Shown here one piece after another: positions 33,611-41,650 of a stretch of DNA of 64,000 bases. Position 1 is the first letter of the stretch, and every line of letters starts with the position of its first letter. The stretch is taken from contig CAAGCF010000021.1 in assembly GCA_900768265.1 (NCBI GenBank), positions 6,678 to 70,677 on the forward strand, in the 5' to 3' direction. The translations under genes and the position numbers were made by a program. This DNA is from an uncultured Collinsella sp. GTDB lineage: Bacteria; Actinomycetota; Coriobacteriia; Coriobacteriales; Coriobacteriaceae. Below the pieces are notes generated by a model that did no database searches, was not told the DNA's origin, and saw only the letters and a list, made by a program, of their open reading frames with translations.

Positions 33611-34381
33611 CTACTTCTTCTTGTGCGGACGCGGCTTCTTCTCGCGACGGGTAACCTCGACCTGCAGCGGAGCGTTCTTGAGGCGCTCCTCCTCATCGGC
33701 CTTAGCCTTGTCGATAACCTTCTGCGTCACGAAGATCTGCTGGATAACCTGCCAGGCAGAGGACACGTCGTAGTACAGCAGAACGCCGACGGGCAGGCTC
33801 CAGCCCATCCAAAGCATCATGACGGTCATGACGACGGCCATCATGCGCATGCTCTGGGCCTGCTGACCAGTCTGATTGCGTGACATATACAGCTGCGGAA
33901 TCAGGGTCAAGACAGCAAACAGAATCAGGCAAACCAGCGCAGGCAGCGCAACCATAAAGCCATCGGCAAAGGAAGCGCTCGGCGTGGTGGTCAGGTCGGG
34001 CAGGATGTTGAAGAACGAGAACGTGCCGTCGCTAAAGTAGTTCGGCAGGTTACGCAGCAGCGTAAACAGGGCGAACAGGACAGGCATCTGGATCAACAGC
34101 GGCAGACAACCAGCCATGGGGTTGAACTTGTTCTCGCTGTAGAACTTCTGCATCTCCTCGGCCTGACGCTGGGGATCGTCGGCGTAACGCTCCTGGATCT
34201 CGAGCATCTTGGGCTGCAGCACCTGCATGCGAGCCGTCGACTTGGTCGACTTGAGCATAAGCGGCGTCAGCAGCAGACGGATGATGACCACCAGGATGAT
34301 GATGGACAGGCCCCAGTCGACCGCAAAGGTCTGGATGAGCTTGAGCAGCTCGAAAAGGATGTTAACGATCCAATCCCACAT
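33611..34381 (-). CDS. yidC: Membrane protein insertase YidC/Oxa1
   Basis: YidC inserts and folds membrane proteins, alone or with SecYEG. The 256-residue protein has the Oxa1 core: an amphipathic start, a first membrane segment (DWGLSIIILVVIIRLLLTPL) with the conserved arginine, the cytoplasmic helical hairpin (KMLEIQERYADDPQRQAEEMQKFY) and later hydrophobic segments. A basic tail follows. It lacks a lipobox. GGAGG lies before the ATG, and yidD lies 29 bases upstream. Confidence 0.93.
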   Translation of the reverse strand: MWDWIVNILFELLKLIQTFAVDWGLSIIILVVIIRLLLTPLMLKSTKSTARMQVLQPKMLEIQERYADDPQRQAEEMQKFYSENKFNPMAGCLPLLIQMPVLFALFTLLRNLPNYFSDGTFSFFNILPDLTTTPSASFADGFMVALPALVCLILFAVLTLIPQLYMSRNQTGQQAQSMRMMAVVMTVMMLWMGWSLPVGVLLYYDVSSAWQVIQQIFVTQKVIDKAKADEEERLKNAPLQVEVTRREKKPRPHKKK

Positions 34382-34410
34382 GTAAGTTTTCCTCCGATAG
34401 CGAGTGCCCG

Positions 34411-34635
34411 CTAAGGCACAGGGTCATAACCGCCGACGTGCAGGGGATTGCAGCGAGCGATGCGCCTCACGGCAAGCCAGCAGCCTCTCAAAACACCGTA
34501 CTTCTCAATCGCCTGGATAGCGTATTGCGAGCACGTTGGGTAATAAATGCAGGCGTCAGGCAATAAGGGCGAAATAACCTGTTGATATATGCGAATAGGA
34601 GCGATGGCAACACGTCGCAAAACGTGGTTGCTCAT
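34411..34635 (-). CDS. yidD: Membrane protein insertion efficiency factor YidD
   Basis: This 74-residue YidD-family protein has the CIYYPTCSQYAIQAIEKYG core and the final HVGGYDPVP. It helps YidC-dependent insertion. Its ATG overlaps the rnpA stop (ATGA), and GGAGGAG lies upstream. Confidence 0.93.
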   Translation of the reverse strand: MSNHVLRRVAIAPIRIYQQVISPLLPDACIYYPTCSQYAIQAIEKYGVLRGCWLAVRRIARCNPLHVGGYDPVP

Positions 34636-34970
34636 CGCTCCTCCCCGGCAACGCCGGCGCGTTTCATAAGCGAACGCAATGCCTTGTCCATCTCCTGCGG
34701 CGAGGAAACCCTCGTCTTGGGAGTCGCGAACAAGATGATGTCATAACCCACAACGGGAAATCCACAGCTGCGGGCGGCCTCGCGCATCACACGCTTAGAT
34801 CGGTTGCGCACAACGGCACAACCGAGTCGTTTAGCACCAACGAAGGCGACCCTTCCGGAGTCGCCTTCGCCAACCGATTCACATATGGTCATTCGAATCA
34901 GAGGGTGATTGAAACGACGCCCCTGACTGAACACATGCTCGAAATCTTGCCGAGACTTAATAGTCTTCAT
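34632..34970 (-). CDS. rnpA: Ribonuclease P protein component
   Basis: RnpA supports the catalytic RNA that trims tRNA 5' ends. The 112-residue protein has the RNR-type motif (VVRNRSKRVMREA). It lies between rpmH and yidD in the standard order, 20 bases after rpmH. Confidence 0.93.
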   Translation of the reverse strand: MKTIKSRQDFEHVFSQGRRFNHPLIRMTICESVGEGDSGRVAFVGAKRLGCAVVRNRSKRVMREAARSCGFPVVGYDIILFATPKTRVSSPQEMDKALRSLMKRAGVAGEER

Positions 34971-34990
34971 GCGAGATGTGTGTATCGCTG

Positions 34991-35125
34991 CTAGACAGTG
35001 AGACGCTTGCGGCCCTTGGCGCGACGACGGGCGAGCACGGCACGACCACCCTTAGTGGCCATACGGGCACGGAAGCCATGGGTCTTGGCACGCTTACGCT
35101 TATTAGGCTGATACGTACGCTTCAT
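34991..35125 (-). CDS. rpmH: 50S ribosomal protein L34
   Basis: This is a 44-residue, strongly basic protein starting MKRTYQPNKRKRAKTHGFR and ending RAKGRKRLTV, a full-length L34. The ATG at 35125 follows AGGAGG. The reading frame extends further upstream, but the start is clear from the family and the ribosome-binding site. It begins the leftward operon rpmH-rnpA-yidD-yidC-jag. Confidence 0.96.
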   Translation of the reverse strand: MKRTYQPNKRKRAKTHGFRARMATKGGRAVLARRRAKGRKRLTV

Positions 35126-35289
35126 CTTAAGTTCCTCCTGCTGCATTTCGAGTGTCCGCGGGGCGCGGACGCAGATATAGACACGTGAGCTTGAAGATTG
35201 TAGGGAAATCAATGTTCAAATGTCAAGAAATCAAAGGTAAAAGGTTGCAAAGAGTACACGGTTCCCCCATAAGCAAAACCTGCACTTGA

Positions 35290-35469
35290 GGCCGCAGGCA
35301 ACTTTTCACGAAATTTCATCGCGTTTTCAACAGGTCGTGTTGGAAATGTTGAGAACTTTTCGTCCGTTTTCCAAAGTTTTCAACAGGTTTTGAAAACTTG
35401 TCGAAAGATGAGAAACATTGCGCGGTGAGCTACTATTTGTTCAAAACCTTTTGAAAGATTGCGAGCGGC
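35290..35469. other. oriC: Candidate oriC, left part (upstream of the dnaA region)
   Basis: The space between rpmH and the GHKL gene is rich in TTTTCAACA-like 9-mers. Exact copies lie at 35324-35332 and 35377-35385, both inside GTTTTCAACAGG. Near copies (GTTTTGAAAAC, TTTTGAAAG) follow. TGAAAACTTGTCGAAA (35391-35406) recurs after dnaA. No gene is seen here. Position and repeats support an origin; the variant box is inferred. Confidence 0.55.
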
Positions 35470-36798
35470 ATGTCTGACGACTTCTACACCATGGTCGATT
35501 CCGGTGATCCGGCACCCGACAACGAGCACATCACCGGCGTGCGCGAAAAACGCAACGAGGGTGAGCAGGTCACCGCACAAGCACCAAAGGCCATGTATGC
35601 AGCGCGCATCGCGGTCTACGATGACATGCTGTCGACACCGCGTGTCATCGTCATCGAACCGCAAGACGTCCGTACCTACTTGGAAGAGACAACCAACACC
35701 GTCTACCAGTGCATGAAAGAGCAGGGAGGACGCATCTCGCTGATGGTTATCCGCGAGATTGTCGAAAACTTTATCCACGCTCATTTTGCAGAGCCCATCA
35801 TCTCGATTCTCGACGGCGGCGACACCATCCGCTTTGCCGATCAGGGTCCGGGCATCGACGACAAAGAGCGTGCCTTCGACTTTGGCGTAACCAGCGCAAA
35901 CAGCAAGATGAAACGGTATATCCGCGGTACCGGCGCCGGGTTTCCCATGGTACAGGAGTACTTGGAAAATGCCGGCGGCGCCGTCTCCATCGAGGACAAC
36001 ATGGGCAACGGCACCGTCGTGACGGTAAGTCTGAACCCCAAGCGCGTGCAGGAAATCGAGCGTGCCGGCGGGCGGGGGGCAGCCGTGCGGCCCGAGACGG
36101 AGCAGACGGCATATCCCCTATCCAGCACGTTTGCACAGCAGCCCGTGGCGCAGCAGATGCAGCAGCCTGGAAATTATCCCATGCAAGACCCCCAGGCACC
36201 GCTGGGCAACGCAATGCAAAACATGCCGGAGGGCATAGGTTCGGCAGATCTGAACACAGGCACCGTGCAGCAGACGGCGTCCATGCCAAACGCCCCGCAA
36301 ATGGGCTATCAACCGTACCCGCAAGGGTATCCTCCCCAATATATGCCGCAGCAGGGATACGCCCAGCCGTATCCCCAACAGTATCCCCAGGGATACCAGC
36401 AGCCGTACCAACAAATGCCCCAGGCGCAGTACAACCCATGGGCCCAGCAGATGCCTCCGCAGCCTTACCAACAGTGGCCGCAAAGTTTTCAACAGCAGCC
36501 GCTGCCTATGCAGAGTTCTCAACAACCAGCAGCTCAAATGATGTATCCTAATGCGGCGAATCAATATGCACAGCCGCAGCAAAACGTATTTGTGAGCGAG
36601 CGCGGCGAAACGGCACTGGGCTATCTGGCTCAAAACCAAGAGTGTGGCGCAACCGACCTGGCGCGAGCGTTTGGAAACTCTGCGCCCACGTGGTCGCGAA
36701 CGCTCAACGACTTGGCGCAGGCCGGCTTGGTAATCAAACATGGCCAGAAATATCATCTGACCGAGATAGGCAGCGCTCGCGTGCGAGCCCAAAGTTAA
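35470..36798 (+). CDS. GHKL ATPase-like protein with Q/P/Y-rich linker and winged helix, next to dnaA
   Basis: This is a 442-residue protein of unknown function. Residues about 75-195 form a GHKL ATP-binding domain: N box (IREIVENFIHAHF), G1 (ADQGPGID), G2 (RGTGAGFPM) and a GNGTVVTVSL end. There is no histidine phospho-acceptor domain. Residues about 215-365 are very rich in Gln, Pro and Tyr (YPQGYPPQYMPQQGY). The C-terminal 65 residues form a winged helix (LAQNQECGATDLARAFGNSAPTWSRTL). It lies between the left oriC part and dnaA, 15 bases upstream of the dnaA start. This suggests a role in replication initiation or dnaA control, which is inference. Confidence 0.75.
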   Translation: MSDDFYTMVDSGDPAPDNEHITGVREKRNEGEQVTAQAPKAMYAARIAVYDDMLSTPRVIVIEPQDVRTYLEETTNTVYQCMKEQGGRISLMVIREIVENFIHAHFAEPIISILDGGDTIRFADQGPGIDDKERAFDFGVTSANSKMKRYIRGTGAGFPMVQEYLENAGGAVSIEDNMGNGTVVTVSLNPKRVQEIERAGGRGAAVRPETEQTAYPLSSTFAQQPVAQQMQQPGNYPMQDPQAPLGNAMQNMPEGIGSADLNTGTVQQTASMPNAPQMGYQPYPQGYPPQYMPQQGYAQPYPQQYPQGYQQPYQQMPQAQYNPWAQQMPPQPYQQWPQSFQQQPLPMQSSQQPAAQMMYPNAANQYAQPQQNVFVSERGETALGYLAQNQECGATDLARAFGNSAPTWSRTLNDLAQAGLVIKHGQKYHLTEIGSARVRAQS

Positions 36799-36813
36799 GG
36801 AACGGGAGAAACA

Positions 36814-38538
36814 GTGGACGAGGAAGCAAGCATCATCCTGGGAGATGCCATCGCCTTTTGTCAGCGCGACGGCCAAGATGCACGCCTCATCAACATGCTG
36901 GGACAATCGCGCGCCGTGAGTTTAACCGAGGACACTCTGACGATTGAGGCCCCTTCACGCTTTGCCATCGCTCAGCTCAAAAAGCATCAGCCGACCATCG
37001 AGGCGTACCTAGAAGAGATCGCCTTTGCACCGATTGCGCTCAACATCGTGGCACCGCAAGGCGCCTCGGCAAATACGGCCCCGGACACTCACCCGGTAGC
37101 GACCGCCACCGCAGCGGCAACGCCGGCGCCCGGACCTCGACGCGACGATGTTTCCCGTGAAACCATGGCGCCGCAGCCGGCCGCTTCGGTCGCACCGGCG
37201 GTAGAGCCAGCCCCCTCGCCCATCCCGACCGCCACGCACATGCCCGTCGCACACGAGTCGACACCCGGCGAGGAATCGGGCATTGCAATCAAAAACACGT
37301 TGTCCGCCGACGATTTCCGCCGCATGATGACCCAAATGAATGGCAGGCCACCGGCGAAAAGCGCGAGTTCGTCCGCAGCGCCGGCAGCACCTTCGGCGGC
37401 GGCCCCGGCGGCAGTCGAGAAAAACGCGGACGGGGCACCCCTCGCAGCGAATTCGAAATTCACGTTTGAAAACTTCGTCTTCGGACCGGAGAACAGCCTT
37501 GCCTACCGGTCGGCGCTCAAATTCGCCATGCTTGCAGACACGCCCGGCACCTGCACGTCGCTGTTCATCTACGGCAAATCGGGGCTGGGCAAGACGCACC
37601 TGCTGCTCGCCATCAAAAATGAGCTGGCAGAGAAATCGCCCGAGATCAAGGTGAAGTACGCCAACTCGCAGGCATATCTGGACGACTTGATGACGGAATT
37701 CGACCGCCAAAAGAAGAGCAACGCCCCCATTATGCAGGCGTACCACGGCGTCGACGTGCTTATCATCGATGACATCCAGAACATCATCGGCAAGCGCGCG
37801 AGCGTGGATTACTTCTTCCAGTTGATGGACGAATTCATCCGTAACAACAAGAAGGTCGTGATTGCCGCCGACCGCGCTCCCAAGGACCTTAATATGGACG
37901 AGCGCCTGACCAGCCGCTTTAATGCCGGCCTGCTGTGCCTGGTGGCAGAGCCCAGCTACGAGATGAAGTACAAGATTTTGCAGCGTTATTACGAGAACAC
38001 GATCGCCGCCGCACCCGAGGCGGGCAACGACTCGCTGCTGGCGGCCTACGGGGGCGACGGCGGACATCTGACCGACGCGCACTTTAAACACATGGCCGAG
38101 GTCTCGGGCACCAACATTCGCGAGCTCGAGAGCTTTTGCGAGCGTTGCGCCGGCGAAGCGGGCGATCGCGAACGCGAGGGCGGGGAGCTCACCTTTGACG
38201 ACATCGACGCCATCGCCAACCAGTACTTCGACACATCGGCCAAGAAGATCAACGTGCAGACGGTCCAGTCCGTCATCGAGGAGCAATACGGTGTGACGCA
38301 CGAGGAACTCATCGGGCCTCGCCGCAACGCCAATATCGCCAAGGCGCGCCATATCGCTATCTACCTGGCGATCGAGATGTGCGAGATGACGACGACGGCC
38401 GTGGGCGCCGAGTTTGGCAACCGCAACCACTCGACCGTCAGCACGAGCTATAAAAAGGTTCAGAAGATGATTCAGGAAGACCGGACTGTTACCGAAGACC
38501 TCAAGTCGCTGCGCGATAAAATTACACTGCGCTCGTAG
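36814..38538 (+). CDS. dnaA: Chromosomal replication initiator DnaA
   Basis: DnaA binds oriC and loads the helicase. The protein is 574 residues, longer than usual because of an Ala/Pro-rich linker (about 85-205) between domain I and the AAA+ domain. Walker A (GKSGLGKTH) and Walker B (VLIIDDIQ) are intact. In the C-terminal recognition helix the usual GGRDHTTV reads GNRNHSTV (residues 535-542). The aspartate and one threonine that contact bases in E. coli are changed to Asn538 and Ser540. A parS-like site lies within the linker-coding DNA at 37149. The start is a GTG with GGGAG upstream. Confidence 0.96.
   Translation: MDEEASIILGDAIAFCQRDGQDARLINMLGQSRAVSLTEDTLTIEAPSRFAIAQLKKHQPTIEAYLEEIAFAPIALNIVAPQGASANTAPDTHPVATATAAATPAPGPRRDDVSRETMAPQPAASVAPAVEPAPSPIPTATHMPVAHESTPGEESGIAIKNTLSADDFRRMMTQMNGRPPAKSASSSAAPAAPSAAAPAAVEKNADGAPLAANSKFTFENFVFGPENSLAYRSALKFAMLADTPGTCTSLFIYGKSGLGKTHLLLAIKNELAEKSPEIKVKYANSQAYLDDLMTEFDRQKKSNAPIMQAYHGVDVLIIDDIQNIIGKRASVDYFFQLMDEFIRNNKKVVIAADRAPKDLNMDERLTSRFNAGLLCLVAEPSYEMKYKILQRYYENTIAAAPEAGNDSLLAAYGGDGGHLTDAHFKHMAEVSGTNIRELESFCERCAGEAGDREREGGELTFDDIDAIANQYFDTSAKKINVQTVQSVIEEQYGVTHEELIGPRRNANIAKARHIAIYLAIEMCEMTTTAVGAEFGNRNHSTVSTSYKKVQKMIQEDRTVTEDLKSLRDKITLRS
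37149..37164. other. parS: parS-like site inside dnaA
   Basis: TGTTTCCCGTGAAACC matches the parS consensus at 14 of 16 bases and lies in the linker-coding part of dnaA. Confidence 0.5.
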
Positions 38539-38544
38539 GTAAAT

Positions 38545-38772
38545 TGACACAGCTGTTGAAAACTTGTCGAAACGGCGGTTATAAGGTGTCGAAAACTCGA
38601 GCCGCGGTGATGAAAAGTTTTGCGCAGGTTTTGAACGTGGAAAACCACCCCTGTTGCACACAGGTTGCTGTCGATTCTCTTTCTGGGTCTGACCTGCGTC
38701 TTTGGGAGTAATCAACAGTTTCGTCAGTGCTATTACTATTATTAAGATATTTATATCTATAGAAAGGTATTA
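38545..38772. other. oriC: Candidate oriC, right part with AT-rich unwinding region
   Basis: The dnaA-dnaN space holds TGTTGAAAA (38554-38562), TGAAAACTTGTCGAAA (38557-38572), several GTCGAAAA/GGAAAACC-like words and TTGCACACA (38654-38662). A strongly AT-rich block at 38731-38772 contains the dyad AGATAT-TT-ATATCT (38745-38758). Box cluster followed by an AT-rich block resembles the dnaA-dnaN part of the Bacillus origin. No gene is seen. Confidence 0.55.
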
Positions 38773-38776
38773 AAAG

Positions 38777-39880
38777 ATGAAGTTCACCGTCAGCCAGAGC
38801 TCGCTTACACAAGCCATCGGCGTCGTTATGAAAGGCGTCGCTTCGGCATCCACCCTTCCCATTCTGTCGGGCGTGCTCGTTAAGGCACAAGACGGCATCT
38901 TGGAATTCCAGACCTCCAACTACACCATCTCGATTCGTCACCGCATCGCGGCTCATGTCGAAGAGGAGGGCGAGATGGTGATTCCCTGCAAGATGCTCTC
39001 CAGCATCACCAAGACCCTTCCCGATGCACCGGTCACCTTTGAGCTGTCCGAGCGTCAGGTTTTGATTGGCTGCGAGAAGAGCTCTTTCCGCCTTAACACG
39101 CTCGATGCCAACGACTTTCCCGAGTTCCCGGCATACGCCATCGAGAGCGCCGTCGAGCTACCGACCGATATCCTGTCCGAAATGGTAAGCCGCGTATGGC
39201 GCGTCACCTCGACTGACAAGGCCCGCCCCATCCTGGGTGGCGTGCACATGAAGGTCGAGAACAACACCGTGCGCCTGGTCGCGACCGACTCCTTCCGTCT
39301 GGCCGTGTGCGATACGCAGGTCGAGACCTCGACCCTCGAAGGTTCCTTTGAGCTCAACGTGCCTGCCGACGCCTTCAACGACGCGCTGAGCATCATGGCG
39401 AGCCAGACTACTATCATGATCGGCGCCACCGACACCCAGGTTGTCTTTGAGGCCGGCAACACCACCTACGTGTCGCGCCGCATCGAGGGCGTATATCCCA
39501 ATTACAAGCAGCTCATCCCCGATTCGTGCGTGACGAGCGTCAAGATCGACGTGGCCGCCTTTAACGCCGCCCTTAAGCGTGTGGCCGTTATCGCGAGCGC
39601 CAACCCCGCCGTCAAGTTTGAGATTGACGTCGAGAACGGCCAGATGGGCCTGTCCTCCATTTCCAACGACCAGGACCTGGCGCAGGAGACGATCGATGTC
39701 GAGGCCGAGGGCGAGTCGGGCACCATCGCCTTCAACTACCACTACATCTTTGGCTGCCTCAATGCCCTGTCCAAGGAGAAGGAGATCACGCTGGAGCTCA
39801 AGAGCTATTCGCAGGCTGGCATCTTCAAGTCCTACGACAAGATCAACTACCTGTACCTGGTCATGCCGGTACGCATCTAG
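38777..39880 (+). CDS. dnaN: DNA polymerase III beta sliding clamp
   Basis: DnaN is the ring that holds polymerase III on DNA. The 367-residue protein has the three-fold repeated domain layout, starts MKFTVSQSSLTQAIGVV and ends YLYLVMPVRI. The final residues fit the clamp pocket region. AGAAAGG precedes the ATG. It is followed closely by recF. Confidence 0.96.
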   Translation: MKFTVSQSSLTQAIGVVMKGVASASTLPILSGVLVKAQDGILEFQTSNYTISIRHRIAAHVEEEGEMVIPCKMLSSITKTLPDAPVTFELSERQVLIGCEKSSFRLNTLDANDFPEFPAYAIESAVELPTDILSEMVSRVWRVTSTDKARPILGGVHMKVENNTVRLVATDSFRLAVCDTQVETSTLEGSFELNVPADAFNDALSIMASQTTIMIGATDTQVVFEAGNTTYVSRRIEGVYPNYKQLIPDSCVTSVKIDVAAFNAALKRVAVIASANPAVKFEIDVENGQMGLSSISNDQDLAQETIDVEAEGESGTIAFNYHYIFGCLNALSKEKEITLELKSYSQAGIFKSYDKINYLYLVMPVRI

Positions 39881-39888
39881 CACTACCC

Positions 39889-40995
39889 ATGACCATGTTC
39901 GCACGTGATCTTTCCGTTGCGCGCTATCGCAGCTTCGACAGTTACCACCTTGCCCTGAGCGACGGTGTGACGGTGCTCGCAGGCCCCAACGCGGCGGGAA
40001 AGACCAACCTCATAGAGGCGCTGCAGCTGCTGACGAGTGGCGCCTCGTTTAGGCATCCGACCGCAACCGAGCTCGTGCGCGACGGCGTGGGCCCATGCAA
40101 GGTCGAGCTGAGGCTCGAAGGTGATGGACGCGTGCTGGACATGGGTCTGAGCGTGGAAGACGGCAAGCGTTCGTTTAGCCGCAACGGCAAGCGCTGCGCT
40201 GCGTCCGGTGTGCGCGGGGTGCTGCCGAGCGTTCTGTTTTGCCCGGACCACCTGGACATGGTCAAGCGCGGTGCCAGCGTGCGCCGCACCGCGCTTGATG
40301 ACTTTGGCGTTCAGCTGAGTGCGCGCTATGCCGATCTGGCTAGTGCCTACGGGCGCTGCGTAACCCAGCGCAATGCCCTGCTCAAGGAGACCTGGTGCTG
40401 CCGCGAGATGCTCGGCGCCTGGAACGAATCTATCGCCCGCGCCGGTTCGGCCCTGCTCGTGCATCGTCTGGCCCTGCTCGAGCGGCTGTCGGGCCATGTG
40501 CGCGACGCCTATGGCCGCGTGGCATCCGGCGAGCCCGCCGGCGTGTCCTATGTGTCCACACTTGGCGGCCTGCCTCGCACCGAGGATCGCGACGAGCTCA
40601 GGGGCTGGGCGTACGAGCACATGCTCTCGGCGCTCGATGAGCGCGCCGACGAGGAGATCCGCCGCGGCGTGACGCTCGTGGGCCCGCATCGCGACGAGAT
40701 CGAGTTTTCCGTCGCGGGCCGATCGGCCCGTTCATTTGCCAGCCAGGGCCAGCAGCGAACGCTGGTGCTTGCCTGGAAGGTGGCAGAAGTGGCCGTGGCG
40801 CGCGATATCCTGGGCACCGCACCGCTGCTGCTCTTGGACGACGTGATGAGCGAGCTCGACGCCGGGCGCCGAGGCGCTTTTCTGCAGCTGATCGGTGATG
40901 ATATCCAGACAGTCATAACCACCACCAATCTGGGGTATTTTACCGATGACCTGCTTGATCGAGCCAAGGTGGTGAGCATGGGTGAGACGTGCTAA
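39889..40995 (+). CDS. recF: DNA replication and repair protein RecF
   Basis: RecF is an SMC-like ATPase that helps load RecA at gaps. The 368-residue protein has Walker A AGPNAAGKTNLIEAL, the signature FASQGQQRTLVLAWK and Walker B PLLLLDDVMSELDAGRR. It starts eight bases after dnaN with no obvious ribosome-binding site, so it is probably coupled. Its end overlaps the DUF721 gene. Confidence 0.95.
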   Translation: MTMFARDLSVARYRSFDSYHLALSDGVTVLAGPNAAGKTNLIEALQLLTSGASFRHPTATELVRDGVGPCKVELRLEGDGRVLDMGLSVEDGKRSFSRNGKRCAASGVRGVLPSVLFCPDHLDMVKRGASVRRTALDDFGVQLSARYADLASAYGRCVTQRNALLKETWCCREMLGAWNESIARAGSALLVHRLALLERLSGHVRDAYGRVASGEPAGVSYVSTLGGLPRTEDRDELRGWAYEHMLSALDERADEEIRRGVTLVGPHRDEIEFSVAGRSARSFASQGQQRTLVLAWKVAEVAVARDILGTAPLLLLDDVMSELDAGRRGAFLQLIGDDIQTVITTTNLGYFTDDLLDRAKVVSMGETC

Positions 40996-41545
40996 TTACG
41001 AGCGCGAGAACGGAACGGTTGCCTTTGGCGGCTTTTTGGATGCCGAGCGTCAGCGCATCCTGGCGGCCGCGACACCTGAGCGCCGCGCGCAAATGGAGGC
41101 TGCAGAGGAATCTCGCGCGGTCTATCACGCCTGGAATGCAGTGTGCTCGGGCACGCGCGAGGGACGCCATGTGACGGGCCTGCGCTACCTGCCCGAGTCC
41201 AACGAACTGCTGGTGTACCTCGATTCGCCCTCATGGACGCAGGAGATGACACTCTTGCGCGAGATTATCCGCGCGCGCATGGAGCGCGCCGGCGCGCACG
41301 TCGACGGCCTAGTGTTCAAGACGACCGCCCCCGGCCACACACCGCCCGCTGCCAAAGAGCGCCTGCGTCCGGCCGTGGCCGAGCGTCCGCCGGCCCCGCA
41401 TGCCGACCTAAGCGGTGCCGAGCGTGCCGAGATCGAGCGCCAAGTGGCACCCATCGAGGACCAAAAACTGCGCGAGGCCCTCGAGAACGCCATGAGAGCC
41501 AGTGCCGAGTGGGCCAAGGGCGTGCAGGACAAAAAAGAGCCTTAA
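40982..41545 (+). CDS. DUF721/DciA-like protein
   Basis: This 187-residue protein has an N-terminal DUF721 region (about 10-110, with LRYLPESNELLVYLDSPSWTQEM in parts). DUF721 includes DciA, the ancestral helicase-loading factor, and in Actinobacteria this gene sits between recF and gyrB, as here. It starts with GTG, overlapping recF by 14 bases. The C-terminal Pro/Ala/Glu-rich tail is not conserved in an obvious way. Loading or interaction with DnaB is plausible, since no DnaC or DnaI is seen in the window. Confidence 0.82.
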   Translation: MRRANYERENGTVAFGGFLDAERQRILAAATPERRAQMEAAEESRAVYHAWNAVCSGTREGRHVTGLRYLPESNELLVYLDSPSWTQEMTLLREIIRARMERAGAHVDGLVFKTTAPGHTPPAAKERLRPAVAERPPAPHADLSGAERAEIERQVAPIEDQKLREALENAMRASAEWAKGVQDKKEP

Positions 41546-41570
41546 ATCGCATCTGGTGGCCTTGTAGAGC

Positions 41571-41602
41571 CAAATACCCTCGTTCCCGAGGGTATTTTTT
41601 TA
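41571..41602 (+). terminator. Terminator before gyrB
   Basis: AAATACCCTCG pairs with CGAGGGTATTT around a small loop, followed by a T run. Confidence 0.85.
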
Positions 41603-41650
41603 CGATAAACTAGTAAGACTGTACACATTTTCTTAACTGAAGGAGGACGT

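Noticed and set aside
36486..36494. TTTTCAACA within the GHKL gene as a further functional DnaA box
   Set aside because: It coincides with Phe-Gln-Gln codons in the Gln-rich stretch and could be there by coding alone; not counted as origin evidence by itself.
37009..38715. 568-codon open frame opposite dnaA
   Set aside because: Complement of dnaA codons; no motif or start signal.
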